In this document: positions 1 to 7,439 of the stretch, piece after piece
Layout of the letters: every line of letters begins with the position of its first letter
Numbering within the stretch: the stretch's first letter is position 1
Assembly: GCF_019443505.1 (NCBI RefSeq)
Contig: NZ_CP080377.1
Span: 6,262,001 to 6,326,000 of the forward strand
DNA length: 64,000 bases
Direction of reading: 5' to 3'
DNA from: Janthinobacterium sp. PAMC25594
GTDB lineage: Bacteria > Pseudomonadota > Gammaproteobacteria > Burkholderiales > Burkholderiaceae_D
The notes under the pieces: generated by a model
Seen by the model: only the letters and a program-made list of their open reading frames with translations
Told to the model about the DNA's origin: nothing
Database searches by the model: none
Made by a program: the position numbers and the translations under genes

Positions 1-1
1 C

Positions 2-1654
2 GGCCGCTTCTTCGCCTGGTTCAACCGCTTCTTCGGCCGCGCTTCGCACCGTTATGAATCGGGCGTGAAGGGCGTGTTGGGCCGCAAGAGCGCCTCGCTG
101 GGCGTGTATGCGCTGCTGGTCGTCGCCGCCATCTTCACCTTCAAGTCCGTGCCGGCCGGCTTCGTGCCAGCGCAGGACAAGCAATACCTGGTGGGTTTTG
201 CGCAATTGCCCGACGCCGCTTCGCTGGACCGCACGGAAGATGTCGTGCGCCGCATGTCCGACGTCATCAAGTCGGTGCCCGGCGTCGAATCGACCATTGC
301 CTTCCCCGGCCTGTCGATCAACGACTTCACCAATGCGCCGAACGCCGGCATCGTGTTCGCCACCTTGAAGCCGTTCGACGAACGCACCAGCAAGGAATTG
401 TCGGGCGGCGCCATCGCGGCCGAGATCAACAAGCGCCTGGGCGGCATCCAGGACGCTTTCATCATGGTCTTCCCGCCACCACCGGTCAACGGCCTCGGTA
501 CCATCGGCGGCTTCAAGATGATGATCGAAGACCGCGGCAACCTCGGTTACGACGCGCTGTACAACGCCACCCAGGCACTGGCCGCCAAGGCCTACCAGAC
601 GCCGGAACTGGCGGGCGTGTTCTCGGGCTACCAGATCAACGTGCCGCAGCTGTTCGCCGACGTCGACCGCGTGAAGGCCAAGCAGATGGGCGTGCCGCTG
701 GCGACCATTTACCAGACCTTGCAGATCAACCTCGGTTCGCTGTACGTGAACGACTTCAACCAGTTTGGCCGCACCTATCAGGTGCGCGTGCAAGCCGATG
801 CGGTGTTCCGTTCGCATGCGCAGGATATCGCGCAGCTGAAGGTGCGTAGCAACAAAGGCGAAATGATCCCGCTGTCGTCGCTGATGCGCGTCAAGGACAG
901 CTATGGTCCCGACCGCGTGCAGCGCTACAACGCTTACGCCGCAGCCGACTTCAATGGCGGCGCCGCCCCTGGCGTGTCGAGCGGCCAGGCGCAAGCCGCG
1001 CTGGAGCGCATCGCCAAGGAAGTGCTGCCGCAAGGGATTTCGTATGAATGGACGGAGCTGACCTACCAGGACATCTTGTCCGGCAATACGATGATTTATG
1101 TTTTCCCGCTGTGCGTGCTGCTGGTGTTCCTGGTGCTGGCCGCCCAGTACGAAAGCTGGACCCTGCCGTTGGCCGTGATCCTGATCGTGCCGATGTCGAT
1201 CCTCTGCGCCTTGCTTGGCGTGAAACTGACCGGCGGCGACAACAACGTGTTTACCCAGATCGCGCTGTTCGTGCTGGTGGGGCTAGCGTCAAAAAATGCC
1301 ATCCTGATCGTGGAATTTGCCCGCGAACTGGAAGAGCATGGCCGCACCGTCGTGCAAGCGGCGCTGGAAGCGTGCCGTCTGCGTCTGCGTCCGATCCTGA
1401 TGACGTCGATCGCCTTCATCATGGGCGTGGTGCCCCTGGTGTTCTCGCACGGCGCCGGCTCCGAAATGCGCCATGCGATGGGCGTGGCGGTGTTCGCCGG
1501 CATGCTGGGCGTGACCTTCTTCGGCCTGTTCCTGACGCCCGTGTTCTACGTCCTGCTGCGCACCCTGGCGCAGCGTTTTGAGAAAAAACCAGCCGTCGCT
1601 GTCGCCAAGCCAAGCGCTGCGCCAGCGCTGGACCTGGAAGGAGATATATATTGA
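2..1654 (+). CDS. RND multidrug efflux permease, C-terminal part (5' truncated by window)
   Basis: This is the C-terminal half of an inner-membrane AcrB/MexB-type (HAE1) proton-driven drug exporter. The frame is open from base 2, so the GTG at 65 is an internal valine and not a start. Visible are the first membrane helix of the second half (YALLVVAAIFTF), the second large periplasmic loop starting GFVPAQDKQYL, and a cluster of membrane helices from about base 1090. The RND signature GLASKNAILIVEFA lies near base 1290. About 550 residues are present of a usual 1040 or so. The stop overlaps the start of the outer-membrane partner by 4 bp (TTGA), so the two are translationally coupled. The periplasmic adaptor gene presumably lies upstream of the window. 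The substrate cannot be told from this part. Confidence 0.95.
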   Translation, partial: GRFFAWFNRFFGRASHRYESGVKGVLGRKSASLGVYALLVVAAIFTFKSVPAGFVPAQDKQYLVGFAQLPDAASLDRTEDVVRRMSDVIKSVPGVESTIAFPGLSINDFTNAPNAGIVFATLKPFDERTSKELSGGAIAAEINKRLGGIQDAFIMVFPPPPVNGLGTIGGFKMMIEDRGNLGYDALYNATQALAAKAYQTPELAGVFSGYQINVPQLFADVDRVKAKQMGVPLATIYQTLQINLGSLYVNDFNQFGRTYQVRVQADAVFRSHAQDIAQLKVRSNKGEMIPLSSLMRVKDSYGPDRVQRYNAYAAADFNGGAAPGVSSGQAQAALERIAKEVLPQGISYEWTELTYQDILSGNTMIYVFPLCVLLVFLVLAAQYESWTLPLAVILIVPMSILCALLGVKLTGGDNNVFTQIALFVLVGLASKNAILIVEFARELEEHGRTVVQAALEACRLRLRPILMTSIAFIMGVVPLVFSHGAGSEMRHAMGVAVFAGMLGVTFFGLFLTPVFYVLLRTLAQRFEKKPAVAVAKPSAAPALDLEGDIY

Positions 1655-3141
1655 AAACCAATGCAATCATCCGGCGCGCGGCGCCCGTCTTGAGCGCCAT
1701 GGCCGCCGCAGTCCTGCTGGCCGCCTGCGCGGCGCCCGAGTTCAAGCAGCCGCAGATCGAGACGCCCACGGCGTTCAAGGAAGCGCCAGCGCCTGCCGTG
1801 CAGACGGCGGCCGACGGCACGCGCTGGAAGCAGGGCGTGCCCGCCGAGCGCCAGGCGCGCGGCGAATGGTGGCTGGCGTTCAATGATCCGGCCCTGACCA
1901 GCCTGATCAACGAAGCCACGCAGGCGAATGCCAACCTGGCGGTGGCCGCCGCCCGCGTCAAGCAGGCGAGGGCGATTGCCGGCATCGCCGAAGCGGACCG
2001 CATTCCGCAGGTGGGCGTGAACGTGGGCGGCCAGCGCAACCGCGCTTCGGCCGTGTCGCTCGGCTTGCCGAACGGCGCGCCGGTGGCGGCCACCAACGTC
2101 TACCAGGCCAGCCTGACGGCCAGCTACGAAGTCGATCTGTTCGGCAGGGTGGCGGCTAACGTCAGCGCCTCGCGCAGCGATGCGCTGGCCGTGGAAGCGA
2201 CGTACCGTTCCGTGCTGTTGTCGCTGCAGGCCGACGTGGCGCAAACCTACTTCCAGCTGCGGGCCACGGATGCCGAGCTGGCGACCCTGGAACAGACGGT
2301 GCGCCTGCGCGAGGAGAGCGTGCATGTGAACCAGCGCCGCTACGACCTGGGCGACATCGGCGAATTCGATTTGTCGCGTGCCCGCACGGAGCTGTCGACC
2401 GTGCGCGCCGAAGCCATCGGCCTGCAGCGCCAGCGCGCCACCGGCGAGCATGCGCTGGCCGTCCTGCTGGGCAAACCGGCCGCCAGCTTCACGGCGAGCG
2501 TCAACCCGCTGCAGGACAGCGGCTTCCTGCCCGTGATCCCGGCCGGCATGCCGTCGTCCCTGCTGGAGCGCCGTCCCGACATCGCGTCGGCGCAGCGCAC
2601 CATGGAAGCGTCGAATGCGCGCATCGGCGTGGCGAAATCGGCCATGTTCCCCGCCTTGAGCCTGAACGCTTCCGGCGGCGGCGCGTCCGATACCTTCTCG
2701 GACATCTTCAAGTGGAGCAGCCGCTCCTGGCTGCTGGGCGCCCTGATGTCGATGCCGATCATCGACGGCGGACGTAATAAAGCTGCCGTGAGTCGCAGCG
2801 AAGCGCAGCTGGAAGAGTCGGTGGCGACGTATCGCCAGAGCGTGCTGGTGGCCTTCGCCGAGGTGGAAGACAACCTGGCCGGCCTGCGCATCCTGTCGGG
2901 CCAGACGCAGCAGATCGACGAAGCCGTCGTCTCGGCGCGCCGTTCGGCCGACCTGGCGCAAAAGCTGTACGACGCGGGCCGTTCCAGCTACCTCGATCTG
3001 CTCGACGCGCAGCGCAACCTGGCTGCCATCGAGCGCAATGCCGTGCAACTGCGTGGCAACCGCGCCGTCACCACGGTGGCGCTGATCCGCGCCCTGGGCG
3101 GCGGCTGGGGCGAGACGGAGCCGCAGGTCGCGGCCAACTAG
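1651..3141 (+). CDS. outer-membrane efflux lipoprotein, OprM/NodT family
   Basis: TolC-like outer-membrane channel of the tripartite pump, 496 residues, the usual family size. The N-terminus is a lipoprotein signal peptide with lipobox LAAC at about residue 26. Two outer-membrane efflux repeats follow, roughly residues 80-270 and 290-480, with typical NLAVAAARVKQARA and YDAGRSSYLDLLDAQRNL segments. The start is a TTG overlapping the permease stop. AAGGAG at 1638-1643 is well placed for it, and no ATG gives a complete signal peptide. The gene ends at a strong intrinsic terminator, so it is the last gene of the efflux operon. Confidence 0.95.
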   Translation: MKTNAIIRRAAPVLSAMAAAVLLAACAAPEFKQPQIETPTAFKEAPAPAVQTAADGTRWKQGVPAERQARGEWWLAFNDPALTSLINEATQANANLAVAAARVKQARAIAGIAEADRIPQVGVNVGGQRNRASAVSLGLPNGAPVAATNVYQASLTASYEVDLFGRVAANVSASRSDALAVEATYRSVLLSLQADVAQTYFQLRATDAELATLEQTVRLREESVHVNQRRYDLGDIGEFDLSRARTELSTVRAEAIGLQRQRATGEHALAVLLGKPAASFTASVNPLQDSGFLPVIPAGMPSSLLERRPDIASAQRTMEASNARIGVAKSAMFPALSLNASGGGASDTFSDIFKWSSRSWLLGALMSMPIIDGGRNKAAVSRSEAQLEESVATYRQSVLVAFAEVEDNLAGLRILSGQTQQIDEAVVSARRSADLAQKLYDAGRSSYLDLLDAQRNLAAIERNAVQLRGNRAVTTVALIRALGGGWGETEPQVAAN

Positions 3142-3197
3142 TTTCCCGGCACCGCGGGCTGGAGTGTCCGGCCCGCGGCAAGGGATGCATATCGGGA

Positions 3198-3231
3198 ACG
3201 GCGTCGTGCGCTTGCACGGCGCCGTTTTTTT
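3198..3231 (+). terminator. intrinsic terminator of the efflux operon
   Basis: A 12-bp stem (3198-3209 with 3214-3225, one G-T pair) closes a GCTT loop and runs into a T7 tract. It lies 57 bp after the OprM-like stop. Confidence 0.92.
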
Positions 3232-3326
3232 ATAGCTTGCGTAGACAATCAGTTGAATCCGTTTGCGGACAGACCGCGTAAGTACTCCTGCAATCACGCA
3301 AACGCAGTCATCCAGGAGATATCATC

Positions 3327-3884
3327 ATGCGCACCTTCATCCCCGCAGCATTGTTCCTCACTTCCATGCTGGCCGCCAGCACCTCTTTTTCCGCCGACAT
3401 GACGACCATGGTGGGTGGCCAGAGCATGTATCCGTCCAGGGACATCGTCGATAACGCCGTCAATTCGGCCGACCACACGACCCTGGTCGCCGCCGTCAAG
3501 GCAGCCGGTCTGGTCGATACCCTGAAAGGCAAGGGGCCGTTTACCGTGTTCGCGCCGACGAATGCGGCGTTTGGCAAACTGCCGGCCGGCACCGTCGAGA
3601 CCCTGGTCAAGCCGGAAAGCAAGGCGACGCTGACGAAAATCCTCACCTACCACGTGGTTCCCGGCAAATACGACTTCAAGGCGCTGGCCAGGGAAATCAA
3701 GATGCATGATGGTAAAGCCACTTTGCCCACGGCCAGCGGGGGCAAGCTGATGTTCGCCATGAATGGCATGCACAATATCGTGGTGATGGACGAGGGCGGC
3801 AACAGCGCCAACATCAGCACCTATGATGTGTACCAGTCGAATGGCGTGATCAATGTGATCGACACGGTACTGATGCCGAAATAA
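3327..3884 (+). CDS. secreted fasciclin (FAS1) domain protein
   Basis: A 185-residue exported protein with a Sec signal peptide (about residues 1-23, cleavage after SFSA) and one FAS1 domain (about 45-185). FAS1 hallmarks are visible: the H1 motif FTVFAPTNAAFGKLP, the YHVVPGKYDF segment and a C-terminal NGVINVIDTVLMP. FAS1 domains mediate adhesion and extracellular or periplasmic protein contacts; no enzymatic role is implied. AGGAG lies about 9 bases before the ATG. It is a single gene, isolated by terminators on both sides, and converges with the small Ala/Lys-rich genes. Confidence 0.93.
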   Translation: MRTFIPAALFLTSMLAASTSFSADMTTMVGGQSMYPSRDIVDNAVNSADHTTLVAAVKAAGLVDTLKGKGPFTVFAPTNAAFGKLPAGTVETLVKPESKATLTKILTYHVVPGKYDFKALAREIKMHDGKATLPTASGGKLMFAMNGMHNIVVMDEGGNSANISTYDVYQSNGVINVIDTVLMPK

Positions 3885-3907
3885 AGACACGAAAAAGCGG
3901 ACGAAAA

Positions 3908-3935
3908 AAAAGACAGGGAAAACCCTGTCTTTTTG
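3908..3935. terminator. bidirectional intrinsic terminator
   Basis: GACAGGG (3913-3919), AAAA loop, CCCTGTC (3924-3930), flanked by A5 on the left and T5 on the right. It can terminate both the fasciclin gene and the opposing small-protein operon. Confidence 0.9.
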
Positions 3936-3951
3936 GCTTGCGCGGCCTTGA

Positions 3952-4215
3952 TTACTTGGCTGGCGCTGCTGCCGGTGCGGAAGCTGCTGCCGCGGCCGGA
4001 GCTGCTGGCGTTGCCGGTGCGGCTTTCTTTGCCTTGTGATGCTTGGCTTTCTTGTGCGTTGCCGGCTTGACGGCGGCTGCCGGCGCTTCGGCCTTGACGA
4101 CAGGGGCGACGACAGGAATCGGTGCCACTGGTGCGACTGGCGCGACGGCTGGCGTCTGGGCGAAAGCGGCGGTGGCGAACAGGCTGGCGATCAGGGTGGC
4201 GATAACTTTTTTCAT
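3952..4215 (-). CDS. small secreted Ala/Pro/Lys/His-rich protein, Asr-like (copy 1)
   Basis: An 87-residue protein. Its signal peptide (MKKVIATLIASLFATAAFA) is nearly identical in the four other copies at 4258-4608, 5957-6286, 6328-6666 and 6889-7206. The mature part is low-complexity: a Pro/Ala/Val stretch, then HKKAKHHKAKKAAPATPAAP. Composition and architecture resemble the enterobacterial periplasmic acid-shock protein Asr; that is inference from appearance, not a proven homology. It lies 42 bp downstream of copy 2 with AAGGAT as ribosome site and no terminator between, so the two form an operon. The operon ends at the bidirectional terminator. Confidence 0.85.
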   Translation of the reverse strand: MKKVIATLIASLFATAAFAQTPAVAPVAPVAPIPVVAPVVKAEAPAAAVKPATHKKAKHHKAKKAAPATPAAPAAAAASAPAAAPAK

Positions 4216-4257
4216 TTTAATATCCTTGGTATGTGTGGTCAGTAACGTGTGTCGGAA

Positions 4258-4608
4258 TTACTTGGCTGGAGCCGCTTCGGCGGTGGCCGATGCCAGCTTT
4301 TCGTCAGCCTTGGCCTTGGTTTTCTTGGCTTTGTGGTGGGCCTTGGCCTTGGTGGTGGCCGCTTCCGCTTTGGCGCTGGCGACGTCCGTTTTCGCGGCGA
4401 CGACTGCTTTCGCTTCTTTCGCGTCCGCTTTGACGACCGTTTGCGCTTCCTTGGCGTCCGCTTTCACGACGGCCTTGGTGTGGGCCGCTTCCACTTTGGC
4501 GGGAACCGAGGCTGCTGCGGTAGCATGTGCTGCCGGAGCTGCAGGCGTTTGGGCGAAGGCTGCAGTTGCGAACAGGCCGGCGATCAGGGTAGCGATAACT
4601 TTTTTCAT
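4258..4608 (-). CDS. small secreted Ala/Lys-rich repeat protein, Asr-like (copy 2)
   Basis: A 116-residue protein with a Sec signal peptide ending AFA and a mature region dominated by short Ala/Lys/Glu/Asp repeats (KADAKEA units). It ends in a His-containing basic segment, KAKAHHKAKKTKAKAD. The repeats would give a highly charged, largely disordered or helical chain. It is the first gene of an operon with copy 1. Its upstream region, up to the TGTAA-N5-TGTAA box at 4714-4728, is nearly duplicated in front of copy 4 (6328-6666), so the pairs arose by duplication of a two-gene unit. Confidence 0.87.
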   Translation of the reverse strand: MKKVIATLIAGLFATAAFAQTPAAPAAHATAAASVPAKVEAAHTKAVVKADAKEAQTVVKADAKEAKAVVAAKTDVASAKAEAATTKAKAHHKAKKTKAKADEKLASATAEAAPAK

Positions 4609-4713
4609 GGTGCAGTCCTCAGTGGTGGTTTGTCTGGTAAGTCTGTTGGTGCCGGGATGATTCCCGTGTCACTGAGCATAAAACGCGCTCCGGGACGCTT
4701 GCGTTGACGGTCA

Positions 4714-4728
4714 TTACAAACGCTTACA
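4714..4728 (-). promoter_or_regulatory. direct-repeat regulator box TGTAA-N5-TGTAA (copy A)
   Basis: Two TGTAA half-sites one helical turn apart, 106 bp upstream of copy 2. A conserved GTCAAC and a TATGCT-like -10 element about 33 bp further down follow. The box overlaps the stop codon of the serine hydrolase. The same arrangement recurs at 6772-6786 and 7304-7318. A 10-bp direct repeat is typical of OmpR/PhoB-family regulators. Confidence 0.7.
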
Positions 4729-5743
4729 TCTGCGTTGCATCCGCCTTCAGGATGGCTTTGAGGATGTCTTCCGAACGGCGCTGCCCATGCGCCTTGCCGT
4801 AGGCGCTCGATGCGATGCTGACGACCATGCGACGCGCCGGTATCACATAGATCTTGTTGCCGCCATTGCCCGAGGCGAAATGCACGGCAATCTGCTGTCC
4901 GTCGATGTCCTGCGTCTTCGCATACCAGAAATAACCGTAGCTGTCGGCGTAGCGGTCGACGGCGCCGATGGCCACGCGCGGCGCCAGCGCGGCTTGCAGC
5001 CAGGCGGCGTCGATCACTCTCCGCCCATCAAACACGCCGTCGTCGAGCACCATCTGGCCGATTTTCGCCGTATCGCGTGCGCGCAGCGACAGATTGCCCT
5101 GTCCTTTCGGGTGGTGTGCCACGTCGCGGCCCCAGCTCCAGCGCGTGATGCCCAGCGGCGCGAACAGCACCTTGGCGGCGAAATCTTCGAGGTCGGTGCC
5201 GCTGGCGTTTTCCACCACGCGTCCGGCAATGTACGAACCCAACGAGTTGTAGCGATAGGTGCTGCCCGGCTTTGTTGCCGCCGGCACGCCGCGCACGAAG
5301 GCGGCGGGGTCGGACGCGGCATCGAGCTTGTCTTCATTGCCGGGCGACTGCTCGTCTTCGTCGAAGGCGGCCAGGCCCGAGCGCATGGTCAGCAAGTCGT
5401 CGAGGACGACCTTGCCGGCGGGGCTGCCAGCGATTTCGGGCCAGTAATCGCCCACGGTTTTTGTTGTCGCCAGTTGTTCCCGCGCCACGGCGGCGCCCAC
5501 CAGCAGAGCGGTGATGCTCTTGCCGGCCGAGCGGATGTCGTGCAGGGTGTCGGCCGTCTCGCCGTTGTAATAGCGTTCGGCCACGATAACGCCATCGCGC
5601 AGCACGACGACGGCGCGCAAGTCGCCATGGCTGTCGCGGTCCCGGGCTTGCAGGACTTGTTCCAGGGTGGCGGGGGCGTCTTGCGCATTGGCGGCGCAGG
5701 GCAGGGACAGGGCGGCAAGCAGGAGCAAGGGCAGGTGACGCAT
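4724..5743 (-). CDS. serine hydrolase, class C beta-lactamase/DD-peptidase-like fold
   Basis: An exported penicillin-binding-fold hydrolase of about 339 residues. The start was placed at the ATG that begins a clean signal peptide (MRHLPLLLLAALSLPCAANA); the longer frame adds an implausible Cys-rich leader that crosses a terminator. The SxxK nucleophile motif is SAGKS (about residue 74), the YxN motif is YNS in TYRYNSLGSYIAG, and a late GNGGNKIYV segment occupies the third-motif region. Such proteins are usually esterases, amidases or peptidases; true beta-lactamase activity cannot be assumed. It lies between two units of the Asr-like array and in the same orientation. Confidence 0.85.
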   Translation of the reverse strand: MRHLPLLLLAALSLPCAANAQDAPATLEQVLQARDRDSHGDLRAVVVLRDGVIVAERYYNGETADTLHDIRSAGKSITALLVGAAVAREQLATTKTVGDYWPEIAGSPAGKVVLDDLLTMRSGLAAFDEDEQSPGNEDKLDAASDPAAFVRGVPAATKPGSTYRYNSLGSYIAGRVVENASGTDLEDFAAKVLFAPLGITRWSWGRDVAHHPKGQGNLSLRARDTAKIGQMVLDDGVFDGRRVIDAAWLQAALAPRVAIGAVDRYADSYGYFWYAKTQDIDGQQIAVHFASGNGGNKIYVIPARRMVVSIASSAYGKAHGQRRSEDILKAILKADATQM

Positions 5744-5864
5744 GGGATAGGCTTCGCGGCGATGGTGGGATTGCCAGTGTCCCTCATGTGCGCCGCTTTG
5801 TCGCGCACAAGCTGGCCTGTTCGATGAAGTTTGCATGAAGGCGCAGTGCAAGAGGCAACATGCA

Positions 5865-5887
5865 AAAAGGACAGCCGAAGCTGTCCC
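5865..5887 (-). terminator. intrinsic terminator of Asr-like copies 3-4
   Basis: On the minus strand a 7-bp GGACAGC/GCTGTCC stem with a four-base loop is followed by T5. It lies about 70 bp after copy 3 and separates it from the serine hydrolase. Confidence 0.85.
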
Positions 5888-5956
5888 TGGTATTGCAGGC
5901 GAATTGGCCACGTTAGCGCAGACCCGGCGGACGCGCTCCCGTGACTGTGTTCGCGA

Positions 5957-6286
5957 TTACTTCGCTGGTGCTGGCGTTGCCGGAACGGTTTCTGCCGCTT
6001 TCGCTGCATCCGCTTTCACTTTGGCCTTGCTGGCCTTGTGATGGGCCTTGGCCTTGGTGGCTTTGGCATCGGCCTTGGCGCTGGCGACATCGGCTTTCGC
6101 ATCGGCGGCGACGACCGCTTCCTTGGCATCGGCTTTCACGACAGCCTTGGTTTCCTTGGCTTCCGCCTTGACCACGGCTTTCGTGTGGGCCGCTTCCGCC
6201 TTGGCCGGAGCCGGGGCTGCAGGGGTTTGGGCGAAGGCTGCGGTAGCGAACAGGCTGGCGACGAGGGTGGCGATAACTTTTTTCAT
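5957..6286 (-). CDS. small secreted Ala/Lys-rich repeat protein, Asr-like (copy 3)
   Basis: A 109-residue paralogue with signal peptide MKKVIATLVASLFATAAFA. The mature chain has KAEAKETKAVVKADAKEA repeats, then a basic KAKAHHKASKAKVKAD block and a Pro/Ala tail. It is the second gene of an operon behind copy 4 (41 bp gap) and ends at a GGACAGC hairpin terminator. It is closest in sequence to copy 5 at 6889-7206, which suggests several rounds of duplication. Location is expected to be periplasmic or extracellular. No catalytic motif is present. Confidence 0.87.
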   Translation of the reverse strand: MKKVIATLVASLFATAAFAQTPAAPAPAKAEAAHTKAVVKAEAKETKAVVKADAKEAVVAADAKADVASAKADAKATKAKAHHKASKAKVKADAAKAAETVPATPAPAK

Positions 6287-6327
6287 TTTATTTTCCTGGC
6301 AAGTGGTAAGTGATGGTGTGTCGAGGA

Positions 6328-6666
6328 TTACTTGGCGGCTGCTGGTGCCGCTTCAGCGGTGGCCGAAGCCAGTTTTGCATCGGCCTTGGCCTTGGTGTGC
6401 TTGGCCTTGTGGTGGGCCTTGGCTTTCGTGCTGGCCGCTTCCGTTTTGGCGCTGGCCACGTCCGTTTTCGCGGCGACGACGGCTTTCGCTTCTTTCGCAT
6501 CGGCTTTCACGACGGCTTGCGCTTCCTTGGCGTCCGCTTTCACGACGGCCTTGGTGTGGGCCGCTTCCACTTTGGCAGGAACCGAGGCTGCTGGCGCTGC
6601 AGGCGTTTGGGCAAAGGCAGCGGTAGCGAACAGGCCGGCGATCAGGGTAACAATTGCTTTTTTCAT
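6328..6666 (-). CDS. small secreted Ala/Lys-rich repeat protein, Asr-like (copy 4)
   Basis: A 112-residue protein, close to identical to copy 2 over most of its length: same signal peptide type, same VPAKVEAAHTKAVVKADAKEAQ opening and same TDVASAK segment. It differs by a short deletion near the N-terminus and by KHTKAKADAK near the end. Its promoter region, including the regulator box and the bases just before the start, also matches that of copy 2. It is first in an operon with copy 3. Confidence 0.87.
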   Translation of the reverse strand: MKKAIVTLIAGLFATAAFAQTPAAPAASVPAKVEAAHTKAVVKADAKEAQAVVKADAKEAKAVVAAKTDVASAKTEAASTKAKAHHKAKHTKAKADAKLASATAEAAPAAAK

Positions 6667-6771
6667 GGTGCAGTCCTCGGTGGTGGTTTGTCTGGTATGT
6701 CTGTGGGTGCCGGGATGATTCCCGTGTCACTGAGCATAAAACGCGCCCCGGAAGCTTACCGTTGACCTTGT

Positions 6772-6786
6772 TTACACTTTCTTACA
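6772..6786 (-). promoter_or_regulatory. direct-repeat regulator box TGTAA-N5-TGTAA (copy B)
   Basis: Same direct repeat as at 4714-4728, again 106 bp upstream of the first gene. It is followed at the same spacing by GTCAACG and then GCGCGTTTTATGCT. Confidence 0.7.
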
Positions 6787-6835
6787 ATCAGGTTTTTTAA
6801 AAGATGTTGCTGCATGATGTGGTGGTGAAAACGAA

Positions 6836-6859
6836 AAAAGACAGCCGAAGCTGTCTTTT
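6836..6859 (-). terminator. intrinsic terminator of Asr-like copy 5
   Basis: AAAAGACAGC, CGAA loop, GCTGTCTTTT. On the minus strand the stem runs into T residues about 30 bp after the stop of the gene at 6889-7206. The hairpin core is the same as at 5865-5887. Confidence 0.85.
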
Positions 6860-6888
6860 CTTGTGGCGCGGAAAACGCGCGGAAGCGA

Positions 6889-7206
6889 TTATTTGGCTGC
6901 TGCCGCGGTCGCTTCAGTTTTGGCTTCGTCAGCCTTGGCCTTGGCTTTTTTCGCTTTGTGATGGGCTTTGGCCTTGGTGGCTTTGGCGTCAGCCTTGGCG
7001 CTGGCGACATCGGCTTTGGCGTCTGCAGCGACGACGGCTTCTTTCGCATCGGCTTTCACGACGGCCTTGGTTTCTTTTGCTTCTGCTTTGGCCACTTCCT
7101 TGGTGTGCTTGGCTTCGGCCTTGGCCGGCGCTGCTGGTGCTGGGGTTTGAGCAAAGGCTGCGGTAGCGAACAAGCCGGCGATCAGAGTAGCGATTACTTT
7201 TTTCAT
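6889..7206 (-). CDS. small secreted Ala/Lys-rich repeat protein, Asr-like (copy 5)
   Basis: A 105-residue paralogue, the only monocistronic copy. The signal peptide is MKKVIATLIAGLFATAAFA. The mature chain has KAEAKHTKEVAKAEAKETK repeats, the shared VAADAKADVASAKADAK block and a His-Lys-rich KAKAHHKAKKAKAKAD segment. It has its own TGTAA box at 7304-7318 and its own terminator. A histone-H1-like or LEA-like protein would look similar in composition, but the signal peptide argues against a DNA-binding role in the cytoplasm. Confidence 0.87.
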   Translation of the reverse strand: MKKVIATLIAGLFATAAFAQTPAPAAPAKAEAKHTKEVAKAEAKETKAVVKADAKEAVVAADAKADVASAKADAKATKAKAHHKAKKAKAKADEAKTEATAAAAK

Positions 7207-7303
7207 GGTGCAGTTCCTCGAGAAGTGGGTTGTAGTTCAGGAGATGCATTTCCCCTGTCACTGAGCCAAAAACGCGCCGTGCGGCAATTGCGTTGACACG
7301 CCA

Positions 7304-7318
7304 TTACAAATACTTACA
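7304..7318 (-). promoter_or_regulatory. direct-repeat regulator box TGTAA-N5-TGTAA (copy C)
   Basis: Third occurrence of the direct repeat, 98 bp upstream of copy 5, followed by GTCAACG and GCGCGTTTTTGGCTCAGTGACA. The surrounding sequence is more diverged than in copies A and B, which makes conservation of the box more telling. Confidence 0.7.
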
Positions 7319-7362
7319 CTTGCCGCGTAAGCACCTTGCCGCACGGCCTGCGCGCGTCGACG

Positions 7363-7384
7363 CACTCTGTTAGCTGGCGTACCG
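7363..7384 (+). promoter_or_regulatory. element shared with the SDR-ku promoter
   Basis: CACTCTGTTAGC followed by ten bases ending ACCG. 19 of 22 positions match the element at 14137-14158 on the opposite strand, upstream of the SDR-ku operon. It lies 65 bp from the preferred ligD start, against 62 bp in the other case. Confidence 0.55.
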
Positions 7385-7439
7385 CGCGCCAGCCCCTGGC
7401 GGCCTAGACTCGATGCCATCCTCACCGCATGGGTCCGCC

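Noticed and set aside
65-67. GTG at 65 as start of the RND permease
   Set aside because: The frame is open to the left edge and already encodes permease sequence before 65; the gene is cut by the window.
4036-4707. Plus-strand open frames opposite the Asr-like genes
   Set aside because: They arise from the repeat codons of the minus-strand genes. The minus strand has signal peptides, ribosome sites, promoters and terminators; the plus strand has none.
4724-5743. Antibiotic-resistance class C beta-lactamase
   Set aside because: SxxK and YxN are present, but these are shared by esterases and peptidases of the fold. No linked AmpR-type regulator or KTG motif is clear, so the broader call was kept.
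3952-7206. Short direct repeats suggestive of a CRISPR or satellite array
   Set aside because: The repeats are coding (Ala/Lys units in secreted proteins), vary in length and lack regular spacers.
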